Assembly (NCBI RefSeq): GCF_000264905.1
Contig: NW_006763133.1
Span: 3,047,152 to 3,111,151 of the forward strand
Source: Stereum hirsutum FP-91666 SS1
Taxonomy: Eukaryota > Basidiomycota > Agaricomycetes > Russulales > Stereaceae
DNA length: 64,000 nucleotides
Reading direction: 5' to 3'
The notes under the pieces were generated by a model. The model did no database searches and was not told the DNA's origin. It saw only the letters and a program-made list of their open reading frames with translations. A program made the translations under genes and the position numbers. Below are positions 11,534 to 24,366 of the stretch, piece by piece; within the stretch, counting starts at the first letter, position 1; each line of letters opens with the position of its first letter.

Positions 11534-13349
11534 TGTCGACGCCGCGACGGCGAGTGCTATGTATTTTTTTGCCTCTTTGAGAATCCGTCTATCTTTCATT
11601 CTACTCATTCCATTGATGCTCTCGGGTGTTGGATTATTATTATTTTTCTCCCTTCTCTGCTGTATCTCGGTTGTCACTCACGTCGTGTCACTTTTCCCGC
11701 AGTCGTTCATATCCATGGGCCACGTTCCGTATGTCTTAATGATAGCTCTATCGTCTTTCGCTATGCTTTCGCACGTCCTTCTACGATTCTCCCGCCGTCC
11801 GTCATGAACGGCACCCTTATCATACTGCAACTTACGGAGGAAGCAGCGCCGGTTCAGCACAGCCGCGGCCACAAAGCCACCATGAATGTCGGACATGTCG
11901 CAGAGCGGCACTAAAGTTGCCCAATGCCTACGGTGAATGATGCCTATGCATCATCATTCCAGGTGATCCAGCAATCAGCGTTGTTGAAATGCCGCCCGGC
12001 GACTCGAGACATTTTCAACGGCGTTCACGAAAGTGAGGATCCTAAAGGATCAACTTGATCACTTACGTAATTATTTGTTCGGAGGTCGTTGAGCCTTGGT
12101 TGAGCCAAACCCCTGCGTCCTTATACTCAGTTAAGGATTATAGCTTCAATATCCTATCGCTTTTCCGCGGATCTCTACCTCTAGCCTTTTGATGTCTTCT
12201 TCGCAGGACAAGGCACGTTTGATCAGACCACCTTCCTGAGGCATCAATCGCCGAGTTATAGCGAGCCGTCATCGTGCTCGAAAAGCCAGGCTATTTACTC
12301 AGAGAAATTCATGGTCTCGTTTTTATCTGCGACGTTTTTGTCACTGTGCAGCTATCTTCCGATGGATCTATGGCTTCGCGAGGTCAACCCGAAATTGATG
12401 ATCCCAGTCTTCAATGCTCTTCCGTGGATCGCCGAGTCAAGGGCGCAAGCTGCTCTTAACTTGGAACTTTGCTGCATTGTCTTATCTGTGATGCAATGTC
12501 GTATATGTGTTCAACGATCTTCGCCGTGCCTCGGCTTTAGTACGCGTGAAAGAGGTGTGTAACTCCAATTGCTTCTTTCGCTCAAGTGAACGTCTTGCGT
12601 ATGCTTACCTGCCAAGGACAATTCAATGACAGATTGGCATGAGGGGTTGGAGGCTTTGGGGTTATCATCGGCGAACACTGGAGCTGAACATGAATGGCAA
12701 ATTCCACCCTACGTCCCCACCGAGTTTCTCACTCTGAATATTCTACGCGTCTCCGGAAGAGCAGAGTTCCGCTGCTAGCTGCACTGCAGTGGCGCTATAC
12801 GCGAAGATTTTGCTTGGGCGCCTCCTGAGGTTTTGTGGCTCTCAGAAGAATTGGCCGCCGAGCGTCACAGCTCTGGGCAGGCATTCGTGGGAATAGGTTC
12901 CGCCACAACAAAACTGCATTTTGACGATCGAGAGCAAACTCTTTCTGGATTTCTTAACCTGCGCACATGGAGATGTCGGGTGTTGGCATTTATCTTCCCT
13001 CCGGACACAACACTCGGTTTGGATATTCACACACTATCTGTGCTGGTGCGTCGTGATGAACGTACGCTGGTCCTACTGCCACCCTGACGCTCCGAGGAAG
13101 TCTCGCTCGAGCAAGCGCGTCTCTGTCTAACGACGCATGTCTCCTTTCGTCACATACATTGCTTCTATACAAGAGTCCTCAGCCATGATGTTCAAGAACA
13201 TAGCCACCTTTCAGTTCACAGGCCTCCCCCGGTGTTTAAAACTCGGTTCGACTCAATTCAGATTCGCCACCCGCTTACGCTTCCCCTTCACCCATTACCC
13301 ATCTCCCCTCCATACACTTTACTCCCACTCATAGATTAATCCTTCAAAC
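11534..13349. other. Intergenic, no recognisable gene
   Basis: The NDC80 3' region is followed by about 1.5 kb without a supported gene. One frame stays open on the plus strand at 12185-12562 without an initial ATG or a domain I recognise, and another at 12833-13087. They may be remnants of a decayed gene. The final 150 bp are pyrimidine-rich leader of the next gene. Confidence 0.4.
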
Positions 13350-15641
13350 ATGTCCTCTGCGCCTCCTACCCCTGGCTCAATCACCCCGCCCAACGAGGAC
13401 CCGGAGAAGGGCATGCTCGACATTTCCATGAACCAGTTGACCGTCGTTAGCTTCGACATAGAGAAGAACAAGACGGATTCAACAAATGTCCACACAGACA
13501 TCAAGTCCGTAGACCTACCGTCCGCGCCCAAGCCACCAACGGCGAAACCTCCGACCAAACCTAAGAAGAAAGTTTCCAAGTGGATTCTCTGGCAGCTATG
13601 GTTCAACACCTACAGGTACTATATCCTGTATTAATGTTTTTCTTGGACATCACTGACGTTATTACATCCAGGAAACTGTTCGTCTTCACCGTGACGCTCA
13701 ACATGATTGGCCTTGGTCTAGCGGCTGGCGGTGTGTGGCAATACGGCCTACGGTATAATAGTGGTATCGCACTTGCGAATATCAACGTCGCTATCCTCGT
13801 CAGGAACGAGATTTTTGGTCGACTACTCTATCTCTTTGTTAACACGTTTTTCGCCAAGGTATAGTTACACTCCGAGACCTAGGGAGAAACAGTTATTGAT
13901 GCCTCTTCTTGTTCTAGTGGACCCCGCTAAGATTTCGTCTTGCTTGTACCTCGGTCCTCCAGGTAGGCTTACATCCCCACACATTCACAGGAGACGTGTC
14001 GCTTATTATTCCTTCTAGCATCTGGGTGGTATTCATAGCGGATGTGCCACTTCCGGGATCATATGGATTCTTCTCAAAGTTGTCCGTAACTTCGTGGCTC
14101 ACAATTCTCAAAACGACGCTATATTGGTGTTTGGCGTTGTCACCAACCTCGCTCTGGTGATCACCGCCATGGCGGCTTTCCCTTGGGTTCGGAATAACCA
14201 TCATAAGTAAACCGTTTTTATCCTTCTTCGTTTTGGTAAACGTCTCTGACACGACTATTGTAGCGCTTTTGAACGCCCTCATCGATTCGTCGGCTGGACG
14301 GGTATTGTCCTCACATGTATGTTCTATGCTGGTCCGTTAGTCGAGGGATCTAACTTGAAGTATCCTTCGCGCAGGGGTCTTTACTATCCTCGGCGATTGC
14401 TGGGATGAAGACACCCAGTCGTGGGACGTCAGCGGCAAACACATCGTCCGTCAACAAGATTTCTGGTTCGTGATGGGTATGACTATCTTGTAAGTGCTCC
14501 CGCGGTTTCGTTCGCTCGCGCTCAGCTAATTCAGCCGACCCCTTGTAGCACCGTCACTCCGTGGGCTTGTACACGTCATGTCAAGGTTGACATTGAGTTG
14601 GTCAGTCTTTCTTATCTTATCTCCTTCCTGCGAGCTTCTATGATTGATGTAGAATCTCTGCCTAGCCTTCACCAAAGGTTGCAATCCTCCGGTTTGAACG
14701 TGGTATGCAACAAGGTTTGCTCGCTCGTATCAGTCGGTCCGCTGTCAAGGAATACCACGCTTTTGGTGTGATCTCGTATGTCACTTATCATATTCTTAGA
14801 GACCCTCTCTCTGACGCGTCTAGGTCCGTAGAGAAGGGAGACATGCAAAATATCATTACCTCATCTGCGGTGTCCAAGGCGACTTTACCCGCAGTCTTGT
14901 AAATGACCCTCCAGAGAGGATCTGGACGAGGGAGTTGAAGGTTCGTACGTTCTCAGAACGCAATTTCATTGTTTCTGTGCTTAGGTTCTCGGCATTCCAG
15001 TTCGCCGGTGTGTCGAATACGTCTACGCTCTACAAAAGGGGGATCCGTATCTGCACGGGTACTGGTCTGGGTGCCGCACTTGCGACTTGCATTCAAAGTC
15101 CCAACTGGTCAGTTCTCCATTCCACTTTCGGAAACCATGAAAAACCTCTTATCATGGTCTTTCATTGGTCTCTAGGTATCTCATCTGGATTGGTAGCTAT
15201 CTTTAGTGTATACGTTGAGCGCATATGGGCGCTGAGATCTTATTGCCAGGCTCTGACCAGGAGAAAACTTTCGGCCCAACAATCTCGGGTCTCATCCATC
15301 GTCATCTCGAAGGTCGCGTCCTGCTTTGGGACAGTAAGCAGCGCGGCGGACGTCCAGACACCATGAAAATTCTGAAGGAAGTGTGGGATTCGTGGCAGGC
15401 TGAAGGTGCGAATCTCAATTCCCATGCTAGACAATTTTACCTCGATATTGAGAACAATTGAACACGGGGCGAATGAATAGTGGTGTTCATCACGTCGAAC
15501 TATCAAGGCAATGCAGAGATCACGCAGGGATGTAAGGAGGCTGGTATTCACGCATTCGGAACGTTGTGGGACTTCGTAAGTTTTTCTCATCTGTACCGAG
15601 AACGACTTGCGATTAATTCATTCGATTATGGCACACAGTAA
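13350..15641 (+). CDS. TmpA-like membrane flavoprotein oxidoreductase
   Basis: Fourteen exons (13350-13615, 13672-13858, 13918-13962, 14019-14206, 14264-14316, 14375-14489, 14549-14600, 14666-14775, 14832-14940, 15001-15107, 15176-15192, 15250-15405, 15481-15575, 15639-15641) give 500 residues. A hydrophilic N-terminus of about 75 residues ends in a KPKKK cluster. Several membrane segments follow (LFVFTVTLNMIGLGLAAGGV; a HLGGIHSG motif; ILVFGVVTNLALVIT). The C-terminal half is ferredoxin-reductase-like: EYHAFGVIS, TGTGLGAALATCI, then the NAD-binding end VVFITSNYQGN...FGTLWDF. This matches the family of Aspergillus TmpA, whose domains also occur fused to adenylate-forming enzymes; the substrate is unknown. 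Exon 11 is 17 nt, and the last exon is just the stop codon behind an intron of 63 nt that has no stop in frame. Confidence 0.85.
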
Positions 15642-18600
15642 TACCGGCATGCTTTAGTAACAATGGTTATCGTCCTGCTCCTGCCCAACAAAATTTTTCA
15701 CCTGTGCTACACTCCGATTTAGACTTCCTCCGCTCCTGCTCTTGTATTTTTACTTCATCAATCTAGAAACTTCGATCATCCCCTCTTCGTGTGAGAAGGA
15801 TGTGATCATGGTCCAGATATACGCATACACTTGTTGACTATGACTGCACCGCAATTTATGTAAATGAACTTTAATACTACGGCTATCTTGAGTATCTGTG
15901 ATGTGGTCGAAGGAACAGGAGGTAATGTCTCCACTGTAGTATAAGGTCTCGGGAAATATCATCTTGCCCACGCACTTTCTCCTGTCGAGTTGTATAGAAA
16001 AGGTGTTCTTTCGTGATGTCGTTTCGTATCACGCTGAATGAGTATCCACAGCACAGAGAGCTATTCAGAACAAAAGAAGAGCTCTGGTCTGGAGTCAAAA
16101 ACCTGCGTCGCCTTTTCGACTTCAATGTGAATCACAGCCACATGGATTTGTTTTTGATTATGCAGGTAACCCAACCTTCTCGCCGCATCTTGAAGTGGTC
16201 TAAGGCTGGTTCGACCTCACGACCTCTCGAATGAGTCTTGACGAGTCTAACCGCTAGAGCACTGCGGCATTACAGTAATAGTTACCTTGCTTGCAAGGTC
16301 TCTCCCACCCCGGTAATTGTGGCTGAGCGACTTTTTCGCACACAAAGCCAAACAGTTTGCGTAAGCTTTTCTCACATTTCTGTGGCACCCCTCACTCAAT
16401 GCAATCGCGCACTTGATTACCATCATCAGGACGGAGCAATTTCTATTTGCCCTGGCTATACAGTTTCTGTACATGCCCAGCATGTTTCGCGAAAGTATGC
16501 TCGATATCTGCGCAACGCGCTCAGGCCTGAAGGGCTATCGACGCCACAATGAATCAGGCCGATGCTTCTCCTGAGGCCTACGTACACTGTGCACGTGAAA
16601 ACAGTTGAATGTCACCTCAAGGGAGGTTGAAATACACTTTTCACTCGTTAAACGAGTCGTTTAGGGTGAAGCTCGCGATGGAGTGAATGCGGGTGAGGCG
16701 GGAAATATGCAGAAGCGCCCGTTCTGAAGGCGGTTTTAGCCTGCCCTAAAGAGTAACTCACCGGATGACATCATCGCTTGCATTGCATGCCAGCATGCGC
16801 AGAGCCGGGCGCTCTTCGCCGCTCCTTCCAGTCGAACCACGTCGTCGAAGGATGTTCTGCAACGCCGGCGCATGGATATCTCGCCGTCGTCGACGTCCTT
16901 AGTGTGCTCTTTGTATCTTTAATGTGATCTATCCAACTGACCAACCTGTTCCAGCTGTGTATGCAGACTTCTCTTTTGTGGGATGTTGCTCGTTATGTCC
17001 AACCTCGACATCGGCCTTCTCGTTTGTCCCATTACCTCGCTCATCATCGAGCGTTATCATTGCTCCTCTGACATTTGCGACATTCCGTGTTATAGGTTTC
17101 GCTCTACTCGAGAAGGCATATCTTGAAGGAGATCAGGATGTCCATGTTGTGTTGTATCACCCCGGTAAGTCCTCATTCTTGGAATCCATGTTTCAATGAG
17201 GCGGCCTTCGATCATGCTAGCCAGAGCGTATGGCCAATCGGTTACTAGCTTGTATACAGCCAGGCACAGGATGCTTTTGCTCCGGTATTGGGTGCTCGCT
17301 ACACGGGTTATGAAGGTGTGAAGGGCCGTCCACCGGTTCATGATTTTCTCTTGTAATTATTCAGGTTCTGTGTTGGTCTAACTGGGAGGCCCTGCGAGTC
17401 TGCGACCAATGGTTAGTATACGGCATCGTGAATTTTTGTGAGCGTGCCTCACTATTACTTGGTAAATTACTTGTTACTTATTTCCTCGTAGTACTCGACG
17501 CTCGGTGTAGGTAGACTGTATGTACTTCCATGTATGTACTTGTAGTTGCAATAGCAAGTCAATTTATGGGCAATATATTTTGGATTGCAGTCACCAAGCA
17601 CCACCGAACACAATTGAGTGATATTTCTCTGGTGAAAAGTGTGAATTTCCGTTCCGGCCGATGTGAGTGAATTCGGCAATATAAGGGGTGATTTTCAATC
17701 CCCCTCTGTTATACTGTGAGATGGTTGAAAGTCACCGTACACAAGTGAACTTTATACCGGCGGGTGAGCGAATAAAATTACATTTACTGGTGTTTCTCAG
17801 GGTGACTTTCAATCCGAATGGCGTGCACAGTGGTACGCTTCGAGGCGCTGCTGCGGTCAGCGAAGCAAGAAACCTGACATCAGTGGCCATCGGAACGTGG
17901 ATGTATTGTGCAGATTTAAAGGCTGCCTCTGAAACGAGTTGAATACGAGTTTGCGAGCCAAGAAGAACCATCTGTGGCGCGACTCTTGCGTGACCATCCA
18001 GAAGTAATTTCCGGCCCTGAATACTCTGCAGTATCGCTAACAAAGTTGCTACTGCAAATAAAGTGCACATAAATATTGAGCATTGGTAGATATGCCATTG
18101 TCAGAAGAGGTCTCTCAAGCAAGGTCAGTGCCACAGCATGTGGAGCTTCCCTAGTTCTGGGTGTATTGGTAACACGTACGACTCTTCGCCACCGGTACAT
18201 ACTCATTTCTCGCCTGCTTTCCTCACGAAACTAATCACTTTGCTTCACAATAAATCGGACATCGAGGAAAGACGAAGATTGCGACTGAACAACGTGATAT
18301 ATCGAAGTGAACGAGTCGTATATATTGCTAGTGCGCCCAGAGCTAAGTTAGACAACTCGACATGATATCTCTCGATGCTTTATACTATACTTAATGCGGC
18401 TCCTTTTCGCGGATATACACACATTTCTACCTGTTTTCGTCACAAATCCATGAGTCATATCGAGAAAAGCGAGGAGCTCGGGTAAGAAACGAGAATTCAG
18501 GCGAGAAACAGTCGCGTCCCGTTCCATCCGTCTCGAATTCGCCCCTTCTGGTCTTGTCCGTGTCTTCCTAGGCCTGTACCATACCTCTATGTTTTGCATC

Positions 18601-19128
18601 ACAGGTCACATCACCGTACGTTTTTCTCACAGAATGTCAAGTTCCCCATCCTACTCTGGTTAAATTCTGGCTCCCGTTCATCATATCCTCCGGAAGGCTA
18701 TGCCCCTCTTCAGCTCTCCGCACCCTGCATGATTCCATAACTGTCACTGTCAATATCCTCCCGGCAGATCGCACATAAATGCCATGTTCGAACCAATTAA
18801 TCGCTAGCAGCCTGCGTTCATATCCGCTTTATCCCCACTGGACCCTGCCCAACGCGGACATAGCCCGCCTCCATGCCTACTCTTTTCGCCTAGTCAAAGG
18901 GACCATGGACGATCTTTGCAGCTGGTTGTATTAATTGTAGGACCTGTTTGTCCTGGGATCGGCGGTTGAATGGAAGGAGGCGCAGCTCTTGGACCGAAGA
19001 CCCTTGGTACCTTCGAGAAGAGAGCTTCATGAGGCACAGCACGAGTACATAAATTATGCTACATACCTGCGGAATTCAACATCCCAACTCCACCAAATCC
19101 CTCCTTCCACAGGCTCTCAAGTTGCACC
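15642..19128. other. Long intergenic stretch without a recognisable gene
   Basis: In 3.5 kb I find only short frames and no domain. Structures seen are a 15-base near-palindrome at 16643-16657 (ACTCGT-taa-ACGAGT) and a perfect 12-bp inverted repeat, TTGAAAGTCACC at 17725-17736 with its complement at 17801-17812. Old transposon debris or an unannotated non-coding RNA are possible. The last 200 bp are the promoter and leader of the DUF2235 gene. Confidence 0.4.
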
Positions 19129-20631
19129 ATGAAACGCATCATCATCGCCTTTGACGGAACCGGTCAATCCGCCAGCCGTGGCGACTGGTCAGTCTCCACC
19201 AACGTCAACCGTCTCTGCCATGCTCTCCTCAATTCACCCGACCTCCCCGTGCAACAACTCGTCTTCTACGTCTCCGGCGTCGGGACGCAGGACCTCGGCA
19301 TGGGCGGTATCGGGACAGTCGTCCAGGGAGCACTGGGCGAGGGTGTGGAAGAGAACGTTGCGGACGGGTACACGTTCATCATGAACAATTACCTCCCCGG
19401 CGACGAGCTGTTCGTGTTCGGGTTCTCGAGGGGCGCGTTCACGGCGAGGGTGTTGGCGAATATTGTAGCAAGGTTGGGTGTGTTTTCGAAGCGGTATTCG
19501 TGGGCGTTTAAGGACGCGTTGGTGGAGTATAAGAAGGGGAAGGAGGCGTTTGAGGCGCATCTGGCCAAGTTGAGGGGGAGTATGGAGTTGGATCAGAAGT
19601 ATTGGAAGCCGGCGAAAGGGGCGTATGTTCCGAGGTTGTACGAGGTGAAGGTGAAGGTTGTGGGATGCTGGGATACGGTCGCGAGCTTGGGGATCCCGTG
19701 GAGGCCGACGTCGAATGCTGGGGGTGTATCGGGTGAGTATCAGCATTTCGATGGAGGCCTTGTGAAAGGTGAGAGCGATCGGTCTTTCTTGTGTTTAATC
19801 GAGGGCTCACCAAATGTCGTAAAACTTCTCCATAGGTATCGAGAATGCATTCCATGCACTCGCTCTCGACGAATGCAGAGGACCCTTCACCCCCACGATG
19901 TGGCACCTCCCCACCGATGAAGACGCCGCAAAAAGTAAGTCACGAACCCTTCCTGCCTCGAGTCTCTGCTGGATCGTGTGTGTGCCCGGCTCACTTACAC
20001 ATACCCTCTCCCCACAGCAATCACCCTGAAACAAACCTGGTTCCCCGGTGTACACACCAACATCGGCGGCGGCTACCCCGACCAAGCCCTAGCCGACCTA
20101 ACCCTCTCCTGGATGATCGACCTCTGCCTCCCCTACCTCTCCTTCGACCTAGCCTACATCACCTCCGAACTCGATCTCTCACACCACCCGTGGAAAATCA
20201 AGTCGAAGAACCGGATGGAGCACAAGGATGGGGCGCCGGATAGGGATTGGAAGGGATGGGGGTGTGGGAAGTGGTATGATTCGTATAAGAAGGGGCAGAC
20301 TTGGAGTTGGAAGTATAGGACGCCTGGGGCGTACGTTAGTGAGACGGAGGGAGAGAAGGGGAGGACGAACGAGACGATACATGCGTGTGTGAAGGCGAGG
20401 TGGGACGCGTTGAAGCCTAGTTGGAGGCCAAAAGCTTTGGAGGGTTTCGAGCCTAGAGATGAGGGTGGAGTGGTAGAGTGGGTGAAGAAAGATAGGAGGG
20501 GGAAGGAGGTGTTGGTCATCGAGGAAGAGGCCTTCCAGAAGCAAGAGCCCGTGAAGCCTGATTTCAGCGCTGAATGGATGTTGCGGTATGCTCCTGTTAC
20601 CCCGGCGCCATCAGCACAGGCATCGAAGTAA
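19129..20631 (+). CDS. DUF2235 alpha/beta-hydrolase (Tle1-like phospholipase fold)
   Basis: Exons 19129-19768, 19836-19934 and 20018-20631 give 450 residues. The start MKRIIIAFDGTGQS is the usual DUF2235 opening. The nucleophile motif GFSRGAFTAR sits near residue 105, and CWDTVASLG and the second-half motif TWFPGVHTNIGGGY are also typical of the family. DUF2235 is the catalytic domain of bacterial Tle1 phospholipase effectors; fungal genomes carry many free-standing cytosolic copies whose substrates are mostly unknown. There is no signal peptide. An intracellular lipase or esterase is likely; the exact reaction is inference. Confidence 0.9.
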
Positions 20632-21633
20632 TTTTGACCTTGTTAGTGCGATGCGTTGTACTACTATACGCTCGTTCGTTCGTTAGCTGTCTCTGATGTA
20701 ACATAATAATATTGAAATGGGAGTAACGCACCTTCAGGACCAATCCACGCAAACACCACGACACAAGTTAACAGTCCCATGGTCAAGTGAGCTCGAGCGA
20801 GCGAAAGAGACAGATGAGGGGTGAACGAAAAGTTACATTGATTTATACACGCGCAACTAATGGCAAAGTTCGAACCATACGATACAAAGAGAGGCAGACC
20901 AGCAGCAGCTACAAACTATAGTCGTAGAGCGCTAGTCAGACCAGACCAAACGGATCGATAACTATAGGTTACGTGCTAAGTAGAATCTGGCAGTCAAAGA
21001 TTACAGAAAGAGATGGAGAAGGAGGGAAAGCATTGAACGAGAGTTATATCACAGAGAGATCGTATGCGCCAACACGCCACGACATAACACAATACGACAG
21101 TATGAGCTTGTGTGGCGAGATGGGCTGGGAGGGGGTTGTAGAAGGCAAGAGGTGATGAGAGATAGGTGCAAGTATGGAAATGGCGTGGAACGTTATGTAT
21201 GGCAGGAATGTCAAACGGCAATCATAGGACTCAAGAATCAGACGCGGATCAGCAGATGCAGAACGTCCACTCTGATAAGCCCCTGAGTGAGGGCGCGAAG
21301 GATGAAACGACACGATAATCGTACAAACGCCACACCTGGGAGAACGACAGGTGTGGCGCAGAAGAGATAGATATGTGAAAAGCAAATGAGCAAGCAACGA
21401 GGAAGCGAAGATAAAAGACACACATAAAAGGCGGGCGCGTGGCGAGAAGTGCAAAAATAGGAAACAAAAAGAGACAAGTCGGACGGAATCAAATACACGG
21501 CGTGTGAGCTCAAACGAGCGAGAGCATAAGAAAACGGAATAGGATATGGGCGGGTTGGCCAGGGTGAAATCATGATCGTAACTATGGTAAGTCCAAGGGG
21601 GACGCCATTCTAGGGTGCTCACGCATGGCGCGC
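20632..21633. other. Convergent intergenic region, purine-rich on the plus strand
   Basis: No gene is supported between the convergent ends of the DUF2235 gene and the next minus-strand gene. Long open frames on the minus strand here (for example 21044-21685) reflect the A/G-rich composition of the plus strand. Confidence 0.5.
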
Positions 21634-22826
21634 TCATGCCCTGGTGTTGACCAACAGTACATTCAACCCCGTTTGCTTGACCCACTTCAACGGTGTGCGC
21701 TTGTTGGGCGTTCGGCGGATGTCCTTCACCAGGCTCTTGCGACTGCCATGCATGGCGTTACGCAAAGCCACTGGCCCATGCTCGCGCTCATCGAGGTAGT
21801 CACGAATGCTGATAAAGGCTTGGCTCTTCAATAAGGCCTTTGCTTGGGTCAAGGAGCGCGGCAGGTTGGGATTGGAAAAGTAAGAAGCAGTGGCAGGCTT
21901 CGAAGCATTCGAGCTCGGCTTGGTGGAGTTAAGGCCGAGCTCGATGATGAGAGCCTGGCAGAGGAGGAGAGCCGACCCATTGTTCCCCGGTGGGGGAGGG
22001 CTGGCGAGGTATCTGTGCGAACAGAAATGGGTACAATCGATGATCGGTCAGTAAGCTACCGCGAGTGGCATGAAGACGTAAAGGCGACTAGAAAAAGCGC
22101 GCACTTAGACATGAAATCCCTCGCCTCGTTGTAAACGGGCGATTCCTTCTCGTCTCCAAACTCGGAGACATCGTCGACGACGGTCCTCTGTCCCAATCCA
22201 GTCGTCGCACCTTCTCCACTTACGACCGCCTGAGCACCTGCAGCCGGAGCTGAGGTCTGCTTCTTCGCCTTCCTGGGTTTGGAGGGCGAGGCGGGAGGGG
22301 TGGTGGCAGACTTCGCAGCAGTGCGATTCTGCGCCGGGGACGAGGGAGGGGACGGGTACGAGTCGGTGACATTGGTCTTCTCGAGTTCAGGGGTCTTGCT
22401 CCTGCTCCGGGTCTTCCGCCTGCGACGTTTCGGTGACGCCGGTTGAGGCTTCTCTTCGGCGTTGGTAGCGGGGGAAGAGGTGGCAGTGATGATGGTATTA
22501 TTATTAGTAGTGAGTTTGGGGTTCTTGGGCTGAGGCTTCGCCCTGGTAGATTGAAGGTTGGTCGAAGTGGCAGGGCTCATGGACATGGAAGAGAAAGCAT
22601 CGGCGAGGGCCTGTGCGTCGGCACGAGAGAGGGAAGGAGAAGTGGGCCGACTTATGAGAATGAAATCGTCCGAGCGGGGTGAGCCCGGGACGGCCCTGCT
22701 GGCAAGAGAGAGCTCTCCAGAGCTTGAAAGGCTCCAGACGATCTCGTCGTCGGAAGCCGAGTCATCCGCCCAGCGGCTGGATTGGGATAGAACGTCGACG
22801 GGGGAAGAAGCGAGTGACTGAGCCAT
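21634..22826 (-). CDS. Unrecognised Ser/Pro-rich protein with a conserved-looking C-terminus
   Basis: Exons 22826-22105 and 22012-21634 give 366 residues. The first 230 residues look disordered: DDSASDDEIVW near the start, SPRSDDFILISRP, a basic cluster SPKRRRRKTRSRSKTP suggesting a nuclear localisation signal, then Ser/Pro/Ala-rich sequence. The last 120 residues look folded: LASPPPPGNNGSALLLCQAL, LTQAKALLKSQAF, IRDYLDEREHG and KDIRRTPNKRTPLKWVK. I do not recognise the family. The exon junction restores the frame cleanly and composition fits the neighbours, so the gene is probably real; a nuclear role is only inferred from the basic cluster. Confidence 0.75.
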
Positions 22827-24366
22827 TGCGAGAGGTGGCGAGAAAGGCGAGTGGGGGAAAAGAAGGGAATCCGGGGCGTCAAGGGGGGTGTTGGGATGTC
22901 AGGGTCGAAACCGATGAAGGATTATATGTCTGCTTGTCCGCAGCTGGTAAAGACGACTTCACAGGGGGTCTGTGTTGCCTAAACGACGGTCTGGGGGTGA
23001 GTTTCGGAATCGATACCCTCTGCAAGCGTAGCTAGCGTGAAACAAACGGGCGGAAGGGGACCAGCGCAAGTGGGGGTCTGAAGAGAAGAGGGAAGGGTCG
23101 AACGGACGTCTTATTACTGAGCGGACGTCCTGGCCAGCCTCGTGCGCGTCTGGAGGAAACGTTCAAAAAGGAAATATCGCTCATTTACCATTCCTCTTCC
23201 GCGCGATCTCAATTATTCGGCTTCTCGGCTTCCGTTGCCTGCCCTTCAGACAACCTCCAGAACGTCTCATCTCCCCATCCCCCAACCGTATACCACACAT
23301 ACATATTCTCTTTTTGGCCTCACAAAAGCACTCACATTACCACAGACCGTGAACGTAAGCACAATCGATGCCTCGTTCTGCATCGAGTCCCGATACGCAC
23401 GCCGAATTCCTCATCGCATCGTGCTGGGCCACACGCAGATAGACGCAGATTCGGTCAGCCTTCAGCTGTGCGTAATCGTCCAACATGCGTCCATGATACC
23501 GGCCGTATGTTCTCATCGTGGTCGGTTTTGGTCATTCTTCCCAGGTCATACACCGAGAATACCTTCCTGATACACGCTCGAGATTTCCTTCCAGCGCCAC
23601 ACGCTCCCAACACGATCGAACACCGTGGCTTTCTTCGCCCCAATTGTCTTGCTCCTCGACCAACCGTCTTCTATCATAGGTAGCTATCGTACTCGTCTGT
23701 TCATCACCATGCTATAGAGGCCAGAACATCATTTTCTCATATGCTACATTAACATGATATCATTGCCAAAGCCGATGACTGCTCGGGTCCACGTTCAAAG
23801 CAGAGCTGCTCATCCTCTGAGTTGCCAATCAGATTCTTTGGAGACATGTTTACCAGGCATTCTAAGTATCAACGCCTCGAACCAAAGCTTGATCAGGATC
23901 TCCCTTCCACCTCAGTGACACACTTGCTTGAGGAGGTTTGGGCCACATCTCCGTGCTCAGGCTACACAATCGAATTCAGAGCAGCCTCCTCCCCTCTACA
24001 ATTCAGGTCTAAGCATCCATCTCGACTGATACCCTCGTCATTTCTATAATGCCTCCAGCGGACTCAGACCGCCCAACCTCCGGCCCTCCCATCATCTGAC
24101 CTCCATGATCAACAGAACGTCGATCACACGCACAACCGCAAACGACCCGGACGCCTTGTGTAACATCCCCGGCGACCTCGCACTTCGTCACGTCTACTCT
24201 GCACGGGCCGCCGACTCTCTAGAAATACATCCTTCGAGACTTCGAGGACGTATTTATATTGTCTACATATGACAATGTGCTCGCTCGTCTGGTCGCCCTG
24301 CTCTCTTTTACCCGCAGTTACTGAGTCACCATAACGTCGAGCCATTAAAGCCACTTTGCCACGCAG
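22827..24366. other. Intergenic region between divergent genes, no recognisable gene
   Basis: This 1.5 kb separates the minus-strand Ser/Pro-rich gene from the CE16 esterase. Frames at 23142-23570 and 23822-24049 have no recognisable content. A direct repeat of CGGACGTC occurs near 23103 and 23122. It must contain both promoters. Confidence 0.4.

Noticed and set aside
12185..12562. 126-codon open stretch on the plus strand
   Set aside because: No start codon at its head, no recognisable domain and no supporting exon neighbours; left as possible debris.
16013..16234. Short plus-strand frame beginning MMSFRITLNEYPQHRELF
   Set aside because: Looks weakly gene-like and could end at a GTAACC donor, but no second exon or homologous family was recognised.
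21044..21685. 213-codon minus-strand frame in the DUF2235 downstream region
   Set aside because: Compositional product of an A/G-rich plus strand; peptide is Ser/Leu/Phe-rich without pattern.
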